From: Microterricola viridarii
Lineage (GTDB): Bacteria > Actinomycetota > Actinomycetes > Actinomycetales > Microbacteriaceae
Assembly (NCBI RefSeq): GCF_900104895.1
Contig: NZ_LT629742.1
Location: forward strand, 1,302,001-1,366,000
Direction: 5' to 3'
Length of the DNA stretch: 64,000 bases
Numbering within the stretch: the first letter of the stretch is position 1; each line of letters opens with the position of its first letter. Made by a program: the position numbers and the translations under genes. This document shows, piece after piece, positions 17,815-26,905 of the stretch. A model generated the notes under the pieces. The model was not told the DNA's origin. It made no database searches and saw only the letters and a list, made by a program, of their open reading frames with translations.

Positions 17815-18135
17815 ATGTCGGTAATCGAGTATCGTCCGGGGGTACCCGAGGATTGGTTCGTCGATCCCGTCAAGTTGGGTGTTCCCGGGGTCAGAACGAA
17901 CAGCGACGACGGCAACCCGTTGGCGTGGCAGACGGATTCCCTCTGCGCGCAGACCGATCCGGAGGCCTTCTTCCCGGAGAAGGGCGGCTCCACCCGGGAC
18001 GCCAAGAAGATCTGCGGCTCCTGCGAGGTGCGCACGGAGTGCCTGGAGTACGCGCTGGCCAATGACGAGCGCTTCGGTATTTGGGGCGGGCTCTCCGAGC
18101 GCGAGCGCCGCAAGCTCCGCAAGCGCGCGAGCTAG
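17815..18135 (+). CDS. whiB2: WhiB family iron-sulfur transcriptional regulator, WhiB2/WhmD type
   Basis: A 106-aa Wbl protein with the four [4Fe-4S] cysteines (Cys44, Cys67, Cys70, Cys76; C-x22-C-x2-C-x5-C), GIWGG (88-92) and a basic C-terminus RERRKLRKRAS. The TDPEAFFPEKGGSTRDAKKIC stretch (abridged here as TDPEAFFPEKGG) is that of the WhiB2/WhmD/WhiB subgroup, which acts with WhiA on cell division or septation genes. ATG 17815 follows GGGAGA; GTG 17803 is in frame but weaker. Its neighbours (envelope glycosyltransferase, Rv3259-type gene) are those of M. tuberculosis whiB2. Confidence 0.92.
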   Translation: MSVIEYRPGVPEDWFVDPVKLGVPGVRTNSDDGNPLAWQTDSLCAQTDPEAFFPEKGGSTRDAKKICGSCEVRTECLEYALANDERFGIWGGLSERERRKLRKRAS

Positions 18136-18211
18136 TCTGCACCGCGAAGATCTGAGCGCCCGAGTTTGCGGCGCGCCTGCCGCGCCTCCTGATGATCGGA
18201 CGCGCGCAACC

Positions 18212-18217
18212 TAGGCT
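18212..18217 (+). promoter_or_regulatory. -10 element for the GT2 fusion gene
   Basis: TAGGCT ends 9 nt before ATG 18227, with no Shine-Dalgarno in between. A near-leaderless start is predicted. Confidence 0.45.
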
Positions 18218-18226
18218 GGTTCCGAT

Positions 18227-21094
18227 ATGTCTCCCCGAGTAACCGCCATCCTCATCGCGCGCAACGGCGCACAGCATCTGGACCGCACACTGGCGGCGCT
18301 CGCGGCGCAGACCCGGCGCCCAGACACCGTCATCATGGTCGACTGCGGCGGGACGGATGCCACCGCGCAGCTGCTCACGGCCGCCGCGCCCACCCAGCTC
18401 ATCGCCGCGGAGCCGGAGCTCAGCTTCGGTGACGCCGTCGCGCTGGCCGTGCGGCTGATCCCAGAGCCAAGCGCCGACGACGAGCTGCTCTGGCTGCTCG
18501 GGCAGGACACCGCGCCGGAGCCCGGCGCCCTGGCCGCCCTGGTCAACGCCCTCGAGGTCGCCCCGTCCGTCGCGGTCGCCGGCCCGAAGCTGATGGACTG
18601 GGAGCGGGCCGACTACATCCGCGAGTTCGGCGAGACGATGACCCGCTACGGCCGCACCGTGACCGTCGTCGGCGCGGAGCTCGACCAGGCCCAGCACGAC
18701 GACTTGAGCGACGTGCTCGCCGTGGGCTCTGCCGGCATGCTGGTGCGCCACCACGTCTGGCAGCGGCTGGGCGGCTTCGACCCGGCGCTGCCCGTCGTCG
18801 ACAACGCGCTCGACTTCTGCGTGCGCACCCGGTTGTCCGGCCACCGAGTCTCTCTCGTGCCTGCCGCCCGGGTCGCCGTCGCCGGCGACGGCATCACCGG
18901 GGCCGACAGCTCGCAGGAGGGCAGCGCCGTCCGCAAGCGCGTGCGCCTGCGCCGCCAGGCCCAGCTGCACCGCCGCCTGGTCTACGCACCCGCCGCCGCA
19001 CTGCTGCCGCACTGGCTCTCGCTGGTGCCGCTGGCCTTCCTCCGTGCCTTCCTCCGGCTGATGCGCAAGGAGCCCGGCTCCATCGGCGCCGAGTTCGGCG
19101 CCGCGTTCGGCGCCGCATTCTCCGGCCGCAGGGTGCCTGCTGCCCGGCGTCGGCTGCGGCGCACCCGCACGCTCGGCTGGGGGGCGATCGCCTCGCTGCG
19201 GATGCCGGGCGCCGAGGTGCGCCGACGCAAGGCCCTGCTGCGCGAGCAGCACCGCACCCTCGCCCGCGGCTCGCGCAGCGAGCTCGCCTTCCTCAGCACC
19301 GGCGGCGGCTGGACCCTGATCGGGGCCGGCGTGGCCGGCGTCGCGCTGCTCGCCCCGCTGCTCGGCGCCTCCGCGCTGGTCGGCGGCGGGCTGCTGCCGG
19401 TCAACAGCCCGGCCGCGCTCTGGCAGAACATCGGCTACGGCTGGCGCGACATCGGCACCGGCTTCGTCGGCGCCGCCGACCCGTTCGCCGCCGTGCTGGC
19501 CGTGCTCGGCTCGCTCACCTTCTGGTCGCCGTCCGCGCTCCTGCTCTGCCTGTACTTCGCCGCGCTCCCGCTGGCGGCCCTCGGCGCCTGGCTCGCCGCC
19601 GCCCGGTTGAGCGGGCGCGGCTCGCTGCGCGCCCTCGCGGCCGTGCTGTGGATGCTCGCCCCCACCTTCCTCAGCGCGATCGCCGACGGCCGCCCCGCGC
19701 CGATGATCGCCCACATCCTGCTGCCGTGGCTGTTCTTCGCGGCCGCCGCGGCCGGGCGGTCCTGGTCGGCGTCTGCGGCATCCGCCCTGCTGTTCGCCGC
19801 GATCGTCGCCTGTGTGCCCTCGCTCGCCCCGGCGCTGCTCGTGCTCTGGGTGATCGCCGTTGCCGTCAGCGGCCGCAGCATCATGCGCTTCATCGGCATC
19901 CCGATCCCCGCCGTCGTGCTCGTCGCCCCCCTGCTGCTCCAACAGGCCGTCGCCGGCAACTGGTGGGGGCTGCTGGCAGACCCCGGGGTGCCGCTGGCCG
20001 GGGCGGGCGCCTCGAGCTGGCAGCTGCTGCTCGGATTCCCGAACGGCGGCTTCGGCGGCTGGGGCGCGCTGTTCGCAACGCTCGGGCTGCCGGAGGCGAG
20101 CGCGGCACTGCTCGCCCCGATCCTGCTCGCGCCGCTCGTCGTGCTCGCCGTCCTCGCGCTGTTCCTGCGCGGTTCGCGGCTGGCGCTGTTCGGCCTGCTC
20201 ACCGCGCTGCTCGGCTATGCCACCGCCGTCGCAGCCCTGCAGATCAGCGTCTCGATGCTCGGCGAGCAGAGCGTGCCGATCTGGCCGGGCGGCGGCCTCA
20301 GCCTCTACTGGGCCGGACTCATCGGCGCAGCGGTCATCGGCCTGAACGCGCTCGGCCGGGCCGCAGCGGCCCCCGCGCTCGTCGCCGGCGTCGCGCTGTT
20401 CGCGCTGGCGCTGCCGCTGGCCGGCTCGCTCGCGCTCGGCGCCGCCGCGCCACAGCCGGCCGCCGTGCACAGCGGCGACCAGCGGATCCTGCCCGCCTTC
20501 GTCACCGCCGAGGCGCAGGCCGACCCGCGCGCCGGCACCCTCGTGCTGGTGCCCCAGCCGAACGGGGCCGTGCTGGCCCAGTTGCAGCGCGGAGCGGGCA
20601 CCCGACTCGACGACCAGTCCACCCTGTTCGCGACGGACACGACGCTGAGCGCCGAAGAGCAGGGCTTGGCCGAGCTGGCCGGCAACCTGAGCTCGCGCAG
20701 TGGCTTCGACGCCCGCCCGGGCATGGACGCCCTCGGCATCCACTTCGTGCTGCTGGAGCCGGGCGCCGACTCTGCCGCCGCGCGCGACACCGCGCGGCGG
20801 GCGGCGAGCTCGCTCGACGGCAACGCCGTGCTGGTGCCCGTCGGGCAGACCGACTTCGGCGCCCTCTGGCGTTACCAGGGCGACGCGGGGGCGGCGACGG
20901 ATGGCGGTGCCATCCCGCCGGACGCCGGCGGATGGTTCGGCAGCGTCGTGCTCTGGAGCCAGCTGGCCGTGTTCGGTTTCGTGCTGCTGCTCTCCATCCC
21001 GACCGGAGCCGGGCGCGACGCCCCGCGCGGCCGCACCGCACCCGCCGCAGCACCCGCAGTCGCAAGAGAGAGCGAGCAGGACGATGAGCGCTAG
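18227..21094 (+). CDS. GT2 glycosyltransferase fused to a large membrane domain
   Basis: A 955-aa protein. Residues 1-250 form a GT-A domain: AILIARNGA near the start, VDCGGTDAT where VDDGSxD is usual, and LLGQDTAPEPGAL as the acceptor-side acidic motif. A basic linker (about 260-350) follows, then about 12-13 membrane helices (about 360-740), an extracytoplasmic segment and a final helix near 910. Because VDDGS is replaced by VDCGG, donor binding may be altered. Related proteins beside whiB2 in actinobacteria are annotated only as glycosyltransferases. The DUF5719 gene overlaps its last 11 bases, so the two are made together. Confidence 0.85.
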   Translation: MSPRVTAILIARNGAQHLDRTLAALAAQTRRPDTVIMVDCGGTDATAQLLTAAAPTQLIAAEPELSFGDAVALAVRLIPEPSADDELLWLLGQDTAPEPGALAALVNALEVAPSVAVAGPKLMDWERADYIREFGETMTRYGRTVTVVGAELDQAQHDDLSDVLAVGSAGMLVRHHVWQRLGGFDPALPVVDNALDFCVRTRLSGHRVSLVPAARVAVAGDGITGADSSQEGSAVRKRVRLRRQAQLHRRLVYAPAAALLPHWLSLVPLAFLRAFLRLMRKEPGSIGAEFGAAFGAAFSGRRVPAARRRLRRTRTLGWGAIASLRMPGAEVRRRKALLREQHRTLARGSRSELAFLSTGGGWTLIGAGVAGVALLAPLLGASALVGGGLLPVNSPAALWQNIGYGWRDIGTGFVGAADPFAAVLAVLGSLTFWSPSALLLCLYFAALPLAALGAWLAAARLSGRGSLRALAAVLWMLAPTFLSAIADGRPAPMIAHILLPWLFFAAAAAGRSWSASAASALLFAAIVACVPSLAPALLVLWVIAVAVSGRSIMRFIGIPIPAVVLVAPLLLQQAVAGNWWGLLADPGVPLAGAGASSWQLLLGFPNGGFGGWGALFATLGLPEASAALLAPILLAPLVVLAVLALFLRGSRLALFGLLTALLGYATAVAALQISVSMLGEQSVPIWPGGGLSLYWAGLIGAAVIGLNALGRAAAAPALVAGVALFALALPLAGSLALGAAAPQPAAVHSGDQRILPAFVTAEAQADPRAGTLVLVPQPNGAVLAQLQRGAGTRLDDQSTLFATDTTLSAEEQGLAELAGNLSSRSGFDARPGMDALGIHFVLLEPGADSAAARDTARRAASSLDGNAVLVPVGQTDFGALWRYQGDAGAATDGGAIPPDAGGWFGSVVLWSQLAVFGFVLLLSIPTGAGRDAPRGRTAPAAAPAVARESEQDDER

Positions 21095-22541
21095 CCGTCG
21101 ATGGGCGCTGGCCGGCGCCCGCGTCATGACCGGGCTCGTCGGCATTGCCGCGTTCGGCGCCACGGTGGCGGCCGCAACCCTGCTCCCGCTGCCCAGCCAC
21201 CACGCCGAGCCGGTGCAGAGCACGGTCACCCCCGTCGCCACGCAGCAACAGCGCGTCTGCGCCGGCCCGCTGCTGGCCCTGGCCGCCGACGCCAGCGCGG
21301 CATCCACCGCCTCGTCGATCGGCGTGGCATCCGCCGTCTACGCCGCCGGCAGCGCGGGCGCGCTCTCGGCCGACGAGGTCACCGTCTCCCCGATGGACGT
21401 GCCGGACAACGCCGCCCGCGACGTGGCCGGAACGCCGCTCGCCCTCAGCGTCCCCGCCCAGGGCGACGCGCTCGAGGAGCCGCTGCTGGCCGGGGCCCAG
21501 TCCCAGGGCGCGGCGACCGAGACGCTCACCGGCTTCGCCGCGGCCAGCTGCGCGGAGGCCGCATCGGACGGCTGGCTCGTCGCCGGCTCGACCGCGATCG
21601 GGCAGACCAGCCTGCTGCTGCTCAGCAACCCCACCGAGGTCGTCGCCACGGTCGAGCTGACCGTGTACGGCGAGAGCGGCCTCGTGGACGCGCCCGGCGC
21701 CAGCGGCATCCTGGTGCAGCCCGGATCGCAGCGGGTCGTCTCCCTGGCCGGGCTCGCCCCCAACCTGAACTCCCCGGTCATCCACGTGGCGACGCGCGGC
21801 GGCCAGGTCGTCGCCTCCCTGCAGCAGAGCGTCATCCGCGGCCTCGCGCCCGGCGGCATCGACCTGGTCGGCACCACCACGGCCCCGGACGTCGAGCAGG
21901 TCATCCCCGGCTTCATCGTGCCCGCCACCCTGATCGATGACACGCACAGCAACGACAGCGGTTTCCACGACGATGCGGCCGCGGTGCGTGTGCTCAACCT
22001 GGGCGACGTCGCGACCGAGGTCGAGCTGAGCGTCACCGCCGACGACGGCGGCAACGGAAGCTCCACCCGGGTCACCCTGGAACCGGGGGTCGCGTCGGAG
22101 ATCCCGCTCGACGAACTCGCCGCCGGCAGCTACACGCTGCGGCTGAACTCGCAGGAGCCGATCGTCGCGGCCGCCCGCAGCACCGAGAAGTCGGCGACGA
22201 GTGAGGACTTCGCCTGGTTCCAGGCCTCCGGCCCGCTCGGCGAGCAGAGCGCCTTCTCCGTCGCCGACGGCCCGGCCCCGACGTTGCACCTGGCGAACGC
22301 GAGCGGCACGGAGCAGTCGCTGACGCTGTACCCGCAGGACGGCGCTCCCGCCCTGCTCACCCTGCCGGCCGGCAGCATGCTCACCCGGCCGGTCGCGGCC
22401 GGCGCCAGCTACACCCTCGTCGGCGACGGCCTGGGCGGCGCGCACGCGAGCATCAGCTACCAGGGCAGCGCGGAGCTGGCCTCCTACTCCGTCAACCCGC
22501 TCGGTCCGTTGGCCCAGCCGATCGGCGTGTACGTCCGCTAA
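21084..22541 (+). CDS. DUF5719 family secreted/membrane-anchored protein
   Basis: A 485-aa protein with one N-terminal hydrophobic helix (about residues 8-30) acting as signal or anchor. A beta-rich, Ala/Gly/Thr/Ser-rich extracellular region follows with no metal or catalytic motif I can name. It matches DUF5719 in size, layout and position next to the GT2-membrane fusion. ATG 21084 lies inside the upstream gene, whose stop is at 21094, giving translational coupling. It probably works with the glycosyltransferase outside the membrane; the function is undescribed. Confidence 0.8.
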   Translation: MSASRRWALAGARVMTGLVGIAAFGATVAAATLLPLPSHHAEPVQSTVTPVATQQQRVCAGPLLALAADASAASTASSIGVASAVYAAGSAGALSADEVTVSPMDVPDNAARDVAGTPLALSVPAQGDALEEPLLAGAQSQGAATETLTGFAAASCAEAASDGWLVAGSTAIGQTSLLLLSNPTEVVATVELTVYGESGLVDAPGASGILVQPGSQRVVSLAGLAPNLNSPVIHVATRGGQVVASLQQSVIRGLAPGGIDLVGTTTAPDVEQVIPGFIVPATLIDDTHSNDSGFHDDAAAVRVLNLGDVATEVELSVTADDGGNGSSTRVTLEPGVASEIPLDELAAGSYTLRLNSQEPIVAAARSTEKSATSEDFAWFQASGPLGEQSAFSVADGPAPTLHLANASGTEQSLTLYPQDGAPALLTLPAGSMLTRPVAAGASYTLVGDGLGGAHASISYQGSAELASYSVNPLGPLAQPIGVYVR

Positions 22542-22580
22542 CGGCGGCAGCCGCAGCAGCCCGCCGGCCGCGCACGTCGC

Positions 22581-23048
22581 CTAGAAGTGGCGGAAGCGGT
22601 CGGGGGCCAGGTCCCAGGGGTCCTTGCCGAGCAGGTCGCCGACGGCCCGGAACACGCAGCTCTCCACCATCATCCGGCGGTGCAGGTCGTCGTCGTGGTG
22701 CAGCTTGCTCATGCGCTGGATCGGCACTCGGAAGAACACGATGCGCGCGCGCTCCGCATCGACGTGCCAGCGGTCGACGTGGTCGCCGTGCAGCGCCTGC
22801 TCTGGCGCGGCGGCGACCTCGAAGCGCACGTGCGCCAGCTCGGCCGGCCAGACGCCGCGCAGATACTCCGCGGTGGAGAGGATGGTCTCCTCGAACGTCT
22901 CGATGCGCCCGCCCAGCATCGGCAGGTACGGCCCGGCCACTGAGGAGCGCAGGCCCCGGCCGTGCCGGTCCCGGATGCCGCGGCGCGGCGATCCCGCGCT
23001 CGCGCGGGACGCTGCGCGGCCGGAGGGAGAACGGGGGGAGCGGGGCAT
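22581..23048 (-). CDS. Rv3259-type zincin-like (metallopeptidase family) protein
   Basis: A 155-aa protein with a basic, low-complexity N-terminus (about 40 residues) and a conserved C-terminal core: WPAELAHVRFEVA, HVDAERARIVFFRVPIQR and LGKDPWDLAPDRFRH. This is the protein encoded between whiB2 and DUF3499 in many actinobacteria (Rv3259 in M. tuberculosis) and is usually labelled metallopeptidase family. I see no HExxH zinc motif; the equivalent helix reads HRRMMVESCVFR, so peptidase activity is doubtful. ATG 23048 has TAGGAT 7 nt upstream (leaderless). Confidence 0.75.
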   Translation of the reverse strand: MPRSPRSPSGRAASRASAGSPRRGIRDRHGRGLRSSVAGPYLPMLGGRIETFEETILSTAEYLRGVWPAELAHVRFEVAAAPEQALHGDHVDRWHVDAERARIVFFRVPIQRMSKLHHDDDLHRRMMVESCVFRAVGDLLGKDPWDLAPDRFRHF

Positions 23049-23055
23049 ATCCCCA

Positions 23056-23061
23056 ATCCTA
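23056..23061 (-). promoter_or_regulatory. -10 element for the Rv3259-type gene
   Basis: TAGGAT on the minus strand ends 7 nt before ATG 23048, predicting a leaderless transcript. It is divergent from the DUF3499 gene 75 bp away. Confidence 0.5.
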
Positions 23062-23122
23062 GGCGGCCATACCGGCATCCTCACCCGGAATCGGGGCGTG
23101 CTGGCGATACGCTGGAGTCGAC

Positions 23123-23377
23123 ATGAACAGGCCCTGCTCCAAGATCGCGTGCTCCGAGAGCGCCGTCGCGACACTTACGTACGACTACGCAGACTCGATG
23201 GCGGTGCTCGGCCCCCTCAGCGTGACCCCGGAACCGCATTGTTACGACTTGTGCGGGAGGCACGCCGACAGACTCTCTGCCCCCGTGGGCTGGCAGGTTG
23301 TGCGCCATATGAGCCTCGCCAGCAGGCCCGGCCGGCACGCCGCGCGTGACGAGGGCGCGGGCATGCTGCGAGAATAA
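23123..23377 (+). CDS. DUF3499 family protein
   Basis: An 84-aa protein with the family's conserved layout. An N-terminal CSKIAC pair precedes [10 protein letters not shown] and AVLGPL, and a second cysteine pair sits in HCYDLCGRH, suggesting a four-ligand Cys/His metal site. APVGWQVV then closes the conserved core. Function is unknown; it is a small cytoplasmic protein conserved beside the Rv3259-type gene. TACGCT lies 9 nt and CTGGAG 5 nt before ATG 23123. It ends 4 bp before ahcY and is likely co-transcribed. The overlapping antisense frames are not genes. Confidence 0.85.
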   Translation: MNRPCSKIACSESAVATLTYDYADSMAVLGPLSVTPEPHCYDLCGRHADRLSAPVGWQVVRHMSLASRPGRHAARDEGAGMLRE

Positions 23378-23381
23378 CGCC

Positions 23382-24860
<1,479 letters not shown>

Positions 24861-24898
24861 CCGGGCCGGCATCCGCCGCCCGCCCTGCGCTCCGCGCT

Positions 24899-24961
24899 CC
24901 GCGCCACTTCGTCGGGCTCCACGCCCGCTCAGCTGGCGTGGAGCCCGACCAAGTGGCGCGG
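24899..24961. terminator. 27-bp-stem hairpin between ahcY and the RDD gene
   Basis: The arms 24899-24925 and 24935-24961 are complementary at 26 of 27 positions around a 9-nt loop. It lies between two convergent genes and may act as a bidirectional terminator. It lacks a clear T-run on either side and is longer than usual terminators, so it may instead be a member of an intergenic repeat family. Confidence 0.7.
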
Positions 24962-24993
24962 AAGGCGCCGCTGGAGGCGGCGGGCGCTGGGAC

Positions 24994-25875
24994 TCAGCGC
25001 TCGGGGAAGCCGTGCGGGCGGCCGTGCAGCACGGGGGAGAGGCGCTCCAACCGGGCGGCGGTGAGCTCCAGGGCCGCGGCGTCGCGCTGCCGGCGGATGG
25101 CGGCCACCCCGGCGAGGAACAGCTCCGGCTCCACCTGCGGCAGCGGCGAGACGTAGCGGGCGGCCTCCTGGGTCAGCTGCCCGGCCAGGCGCGCCCTGGC
25201 GGCGGGCGAGAGCTGGGGGGCCTGCGCCAGGAACTGCGCGATGCGCCGCTGCAGCCGGTCGGGCAGCGTCGCGACGTCCGCGACCTGCGCCCACGCCTGC
25301 AGCGGCTCCGGCACGCCGTAGGCGGGGGCGCTGTAGCCGGGCACCCGCTCCATCTGCGCGTGCGTGCCGGCCAGCAGGTCGCCCAGGCGCTTGCCGTCCG
25401 GGTTCAGCATGCCGACGATGACGGCGAGGCCGCCGAGCGTCATGTAGATCTCGAGCACGCCGGTGAGGGCGCGGATGAAGGCGTGCCGCAGCGCGATCGC
25501 GCCGCCGTCGTCGCGCACGACGCGGGCGCCGATGGCGAGCTTGCCGAGGGAGCGCCCGCCGCTGGCCGTCTCGACGACCGTCGGCGCGATGACGAGCGCG
25601 GTGACGAGGCCGATGATGGTGAGGGCAGCGGCCAGCGACTGGTCCAGGCCGTCGCCGGCGGCGGCCGTCACGATCCAGGCCAGCCCGGCGAGGGCGCCGA
25701 GGTAGACGATGGCGTCGATCATGGCGCCACCGGCCCGTAGCAGCACGCTGGCCGGGCGCACATCGAGGGCGACGGCCTCACCGGTGAACACCGAGCCTGG
25801 CTCGTGCCGGGGATCGGGACCGGGCGCGTCCGCGGCGCGGAATATCGCGGCGTGCGGTTCGCGGGGCATGGCCAT
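24994..25875 (-). CDS. RDD family membrane protein
   Basis: A 293-aa protein with an RDD domain. Helix 1 follows RPASVLLRAGGAMIDAIVYL (Arg and Asp conserved), helices 2 and 3 run to about residue 170, and GGRSLGKLAIGARVV and NPDGKRLGDLLAGT are the family motifs. The C-terminal 100 residues are soluble and helical. The exact function is unknown; some RDD proteins are Na+/H+ antiporters. It belongs to the RDD-SpoIIM-DUF58-MoxR-DUF4350-DUF4129 gene set found next to mtrAB. The start is ATG 25875 or 25869; the second is favoured if the mRNA is leaderless. Confidence 0.88.
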   Translation of the reverse strand: MAMPREPHAAIFRAADAPGPDPRHEPGSVFTGEAVALDVRPASVLLRAGGAMIDAIVYLGALAGLAWIVTAAAGDGLDQSLAAALTIIGLVTALVIAPTVVETASGGRSLGKLAIGARVVRDDGGAIALRHAFIRALTGVLEIYMTLGGLAVIVGMLNPDGKRLGDLLAGTHAQMERVPGYSAPAYGVPEPLQAWAQVADVATLPDRLQRRIAQFLAQAPQLSPAARARLAGQLTQEAARYVSPLPQVEPELFLAGVAAIRRQRDAAALELTAARLERLSPVLHGRPHGFPER

Positions 25876-25878
25876 GGT

Positions 25879-25885
25879 TAGTATT
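25879..25885. promoter_or_regulatory. Shared bidirectional -10 between divergent RDD and SpoIIM genes
   Basis: TAGTAT (+, 25879-25884) ends 8 nt before ATG 25893. AATACT on the minus strand (25885-25880) lies just before the RDD start. Only 17 bp separate the two start codons, so the two promoters share the same bases. Confidence 0.45.
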
Positions 25886-25892
25886 CAATCAG

Positions 25893-26888
25893 ATGGATCT
25901 TGACGCCTACTCCGCAGCCCACCGCGAGCGCTGGGAGCGCCTTGACGCCCTCTCGACGAAGCGCAGGCTGAGCGGGGCGGAGGCGGACGAGCTCGTCGAG
26001 CTCTACCAGGCCGGCGCCGCGCAGCTCTCGCAGCTGAAGACGACGGCCGGTTCCACGGTGCAGGGCGACGCCCTCTCGGTGAGCCTGTCCCGGGCCCGGC
26101 TCCGCTTCACGGGCACCGGCGACAACCTGCTCTCCCAGCTGCCGCGCTTCTTCCTCGTGCAACTGCCTGCCGCCCTCTACCGGCTGCGCTGGCTCACCCT
26201 CGTCTTCGCGCTCGCGACCGCCGTCATCGCGACGCTGTACGCGCTCTGGGCCCTCGGCGACCCCCGGGTGCTGGCGAACTTCGGCTCGGCCGAGCAGCTG
26301 CGTCAGCTCGCCGACGAGGACTTCGTCGACTACTACTCGGTCAACCCGGCCGCCTCCTTCGCCGGCCAGGTCTGGACCAACAACGCCTGGATCGCGGCGC
26401 AGTGCATCGCCTTCGGCGTGCTCGGCGTCTACGTGCCCGCCGTGATCTTCGGCAACGCGCAGAACCTCGGCGTGACGGCGGCCGTCATGTTCGCGCACGG
26501 CGAGGGCGACACGATGCTGCTCTACATCGCCCCGCACGGCCTGCTCGAGCTGACCAGCGTGTTCGTCGCCGCGGCCGCCGGCATGCGCATCTTCTGGGCC
26601 TGGATCGCTCCGGGCGCCCGCAGCCGTGGGCAGGCGCTCGCCGCGGAGGGCCGCGCCATGTTCACCGTCGTGATCGGCCTGGCCATCGCGCTGTTCGTCT
26701 CCGGCATCATCGAGGGCTTCGTCACCCCGGCCCCCTGGCCGTGGCCGGTGAAGATCGGCATCGGCGCCCTCGCCCTCGGCGCGTTCCTGTTCTACATGCT
26801 CGTCGTCGGTGGCCGCGCGTACCGGGCGGGCGAGACCGGCGACCTCGACGAGCACGCGGCCGGCGCGCGCACGATCGCCGCCCACTAA
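25893..26888 (+). CDS. Stage II sporulation protein M (SpoIIM) family membrane protein
   Basis: A 331-aa protein with a soluble N-terminal region (about 90 residues) and then about five membrane helices. The family stretch is TNNAWIAAQCIAFGVLG, followed by PHGLLELTSVFVAAAAG, the hallmark PHG(L/I)xE motif of SpoIIM. In non-sporulating actinobacteria this family is always near RDD/MoxR/DUF58 genes; an envelope or peptidoglycan-remodelling role is likely by analogy with SpoIIDMP. It is divergent from the RDD gene with 17 bp between starts, and convergent with DUF58. Confidence 0.88.
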   Translation: MDLDAYSAAHRERWERLDALSTKRRLSGAEADELVELYQAGAAQLSQLKTTAGSTVQGDALSVSLSRARLRFTGTGDNLLSQLPRFFLVQLPAALYRLRWLTLVFALATAVIATLYALWALGDPRVLANFGSAEQLRQLADEDFVDYYSVNPAASFAGQVWTNNAWIAAQCIAFGVLGVYVPAVIFGNAQNLGVTAAVMFAHGEGDTMLLYIAPHGLLELTSVFVAAAAGMRIFWAWIAPGARSRGQALAAEGRAMFTVVIGLAIALFVSGIIEGFVTPAPWPWPVKIGIGALALGAFLFYMLVVGGRAYRAGETGDLDEHAAGARTIAAH

Positions 26889-26905
26889 CCAGAGCGCTGG
26901 GGCGG

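Noticed and set aside
17891-21307. 1138-codon minus-strand frame opposite whiB2 and the GT2 fusion
   Set aside because: Low-complexity Gln/Arg/Gly-rich shadow. The true genes on the plus strand have clear motifs.
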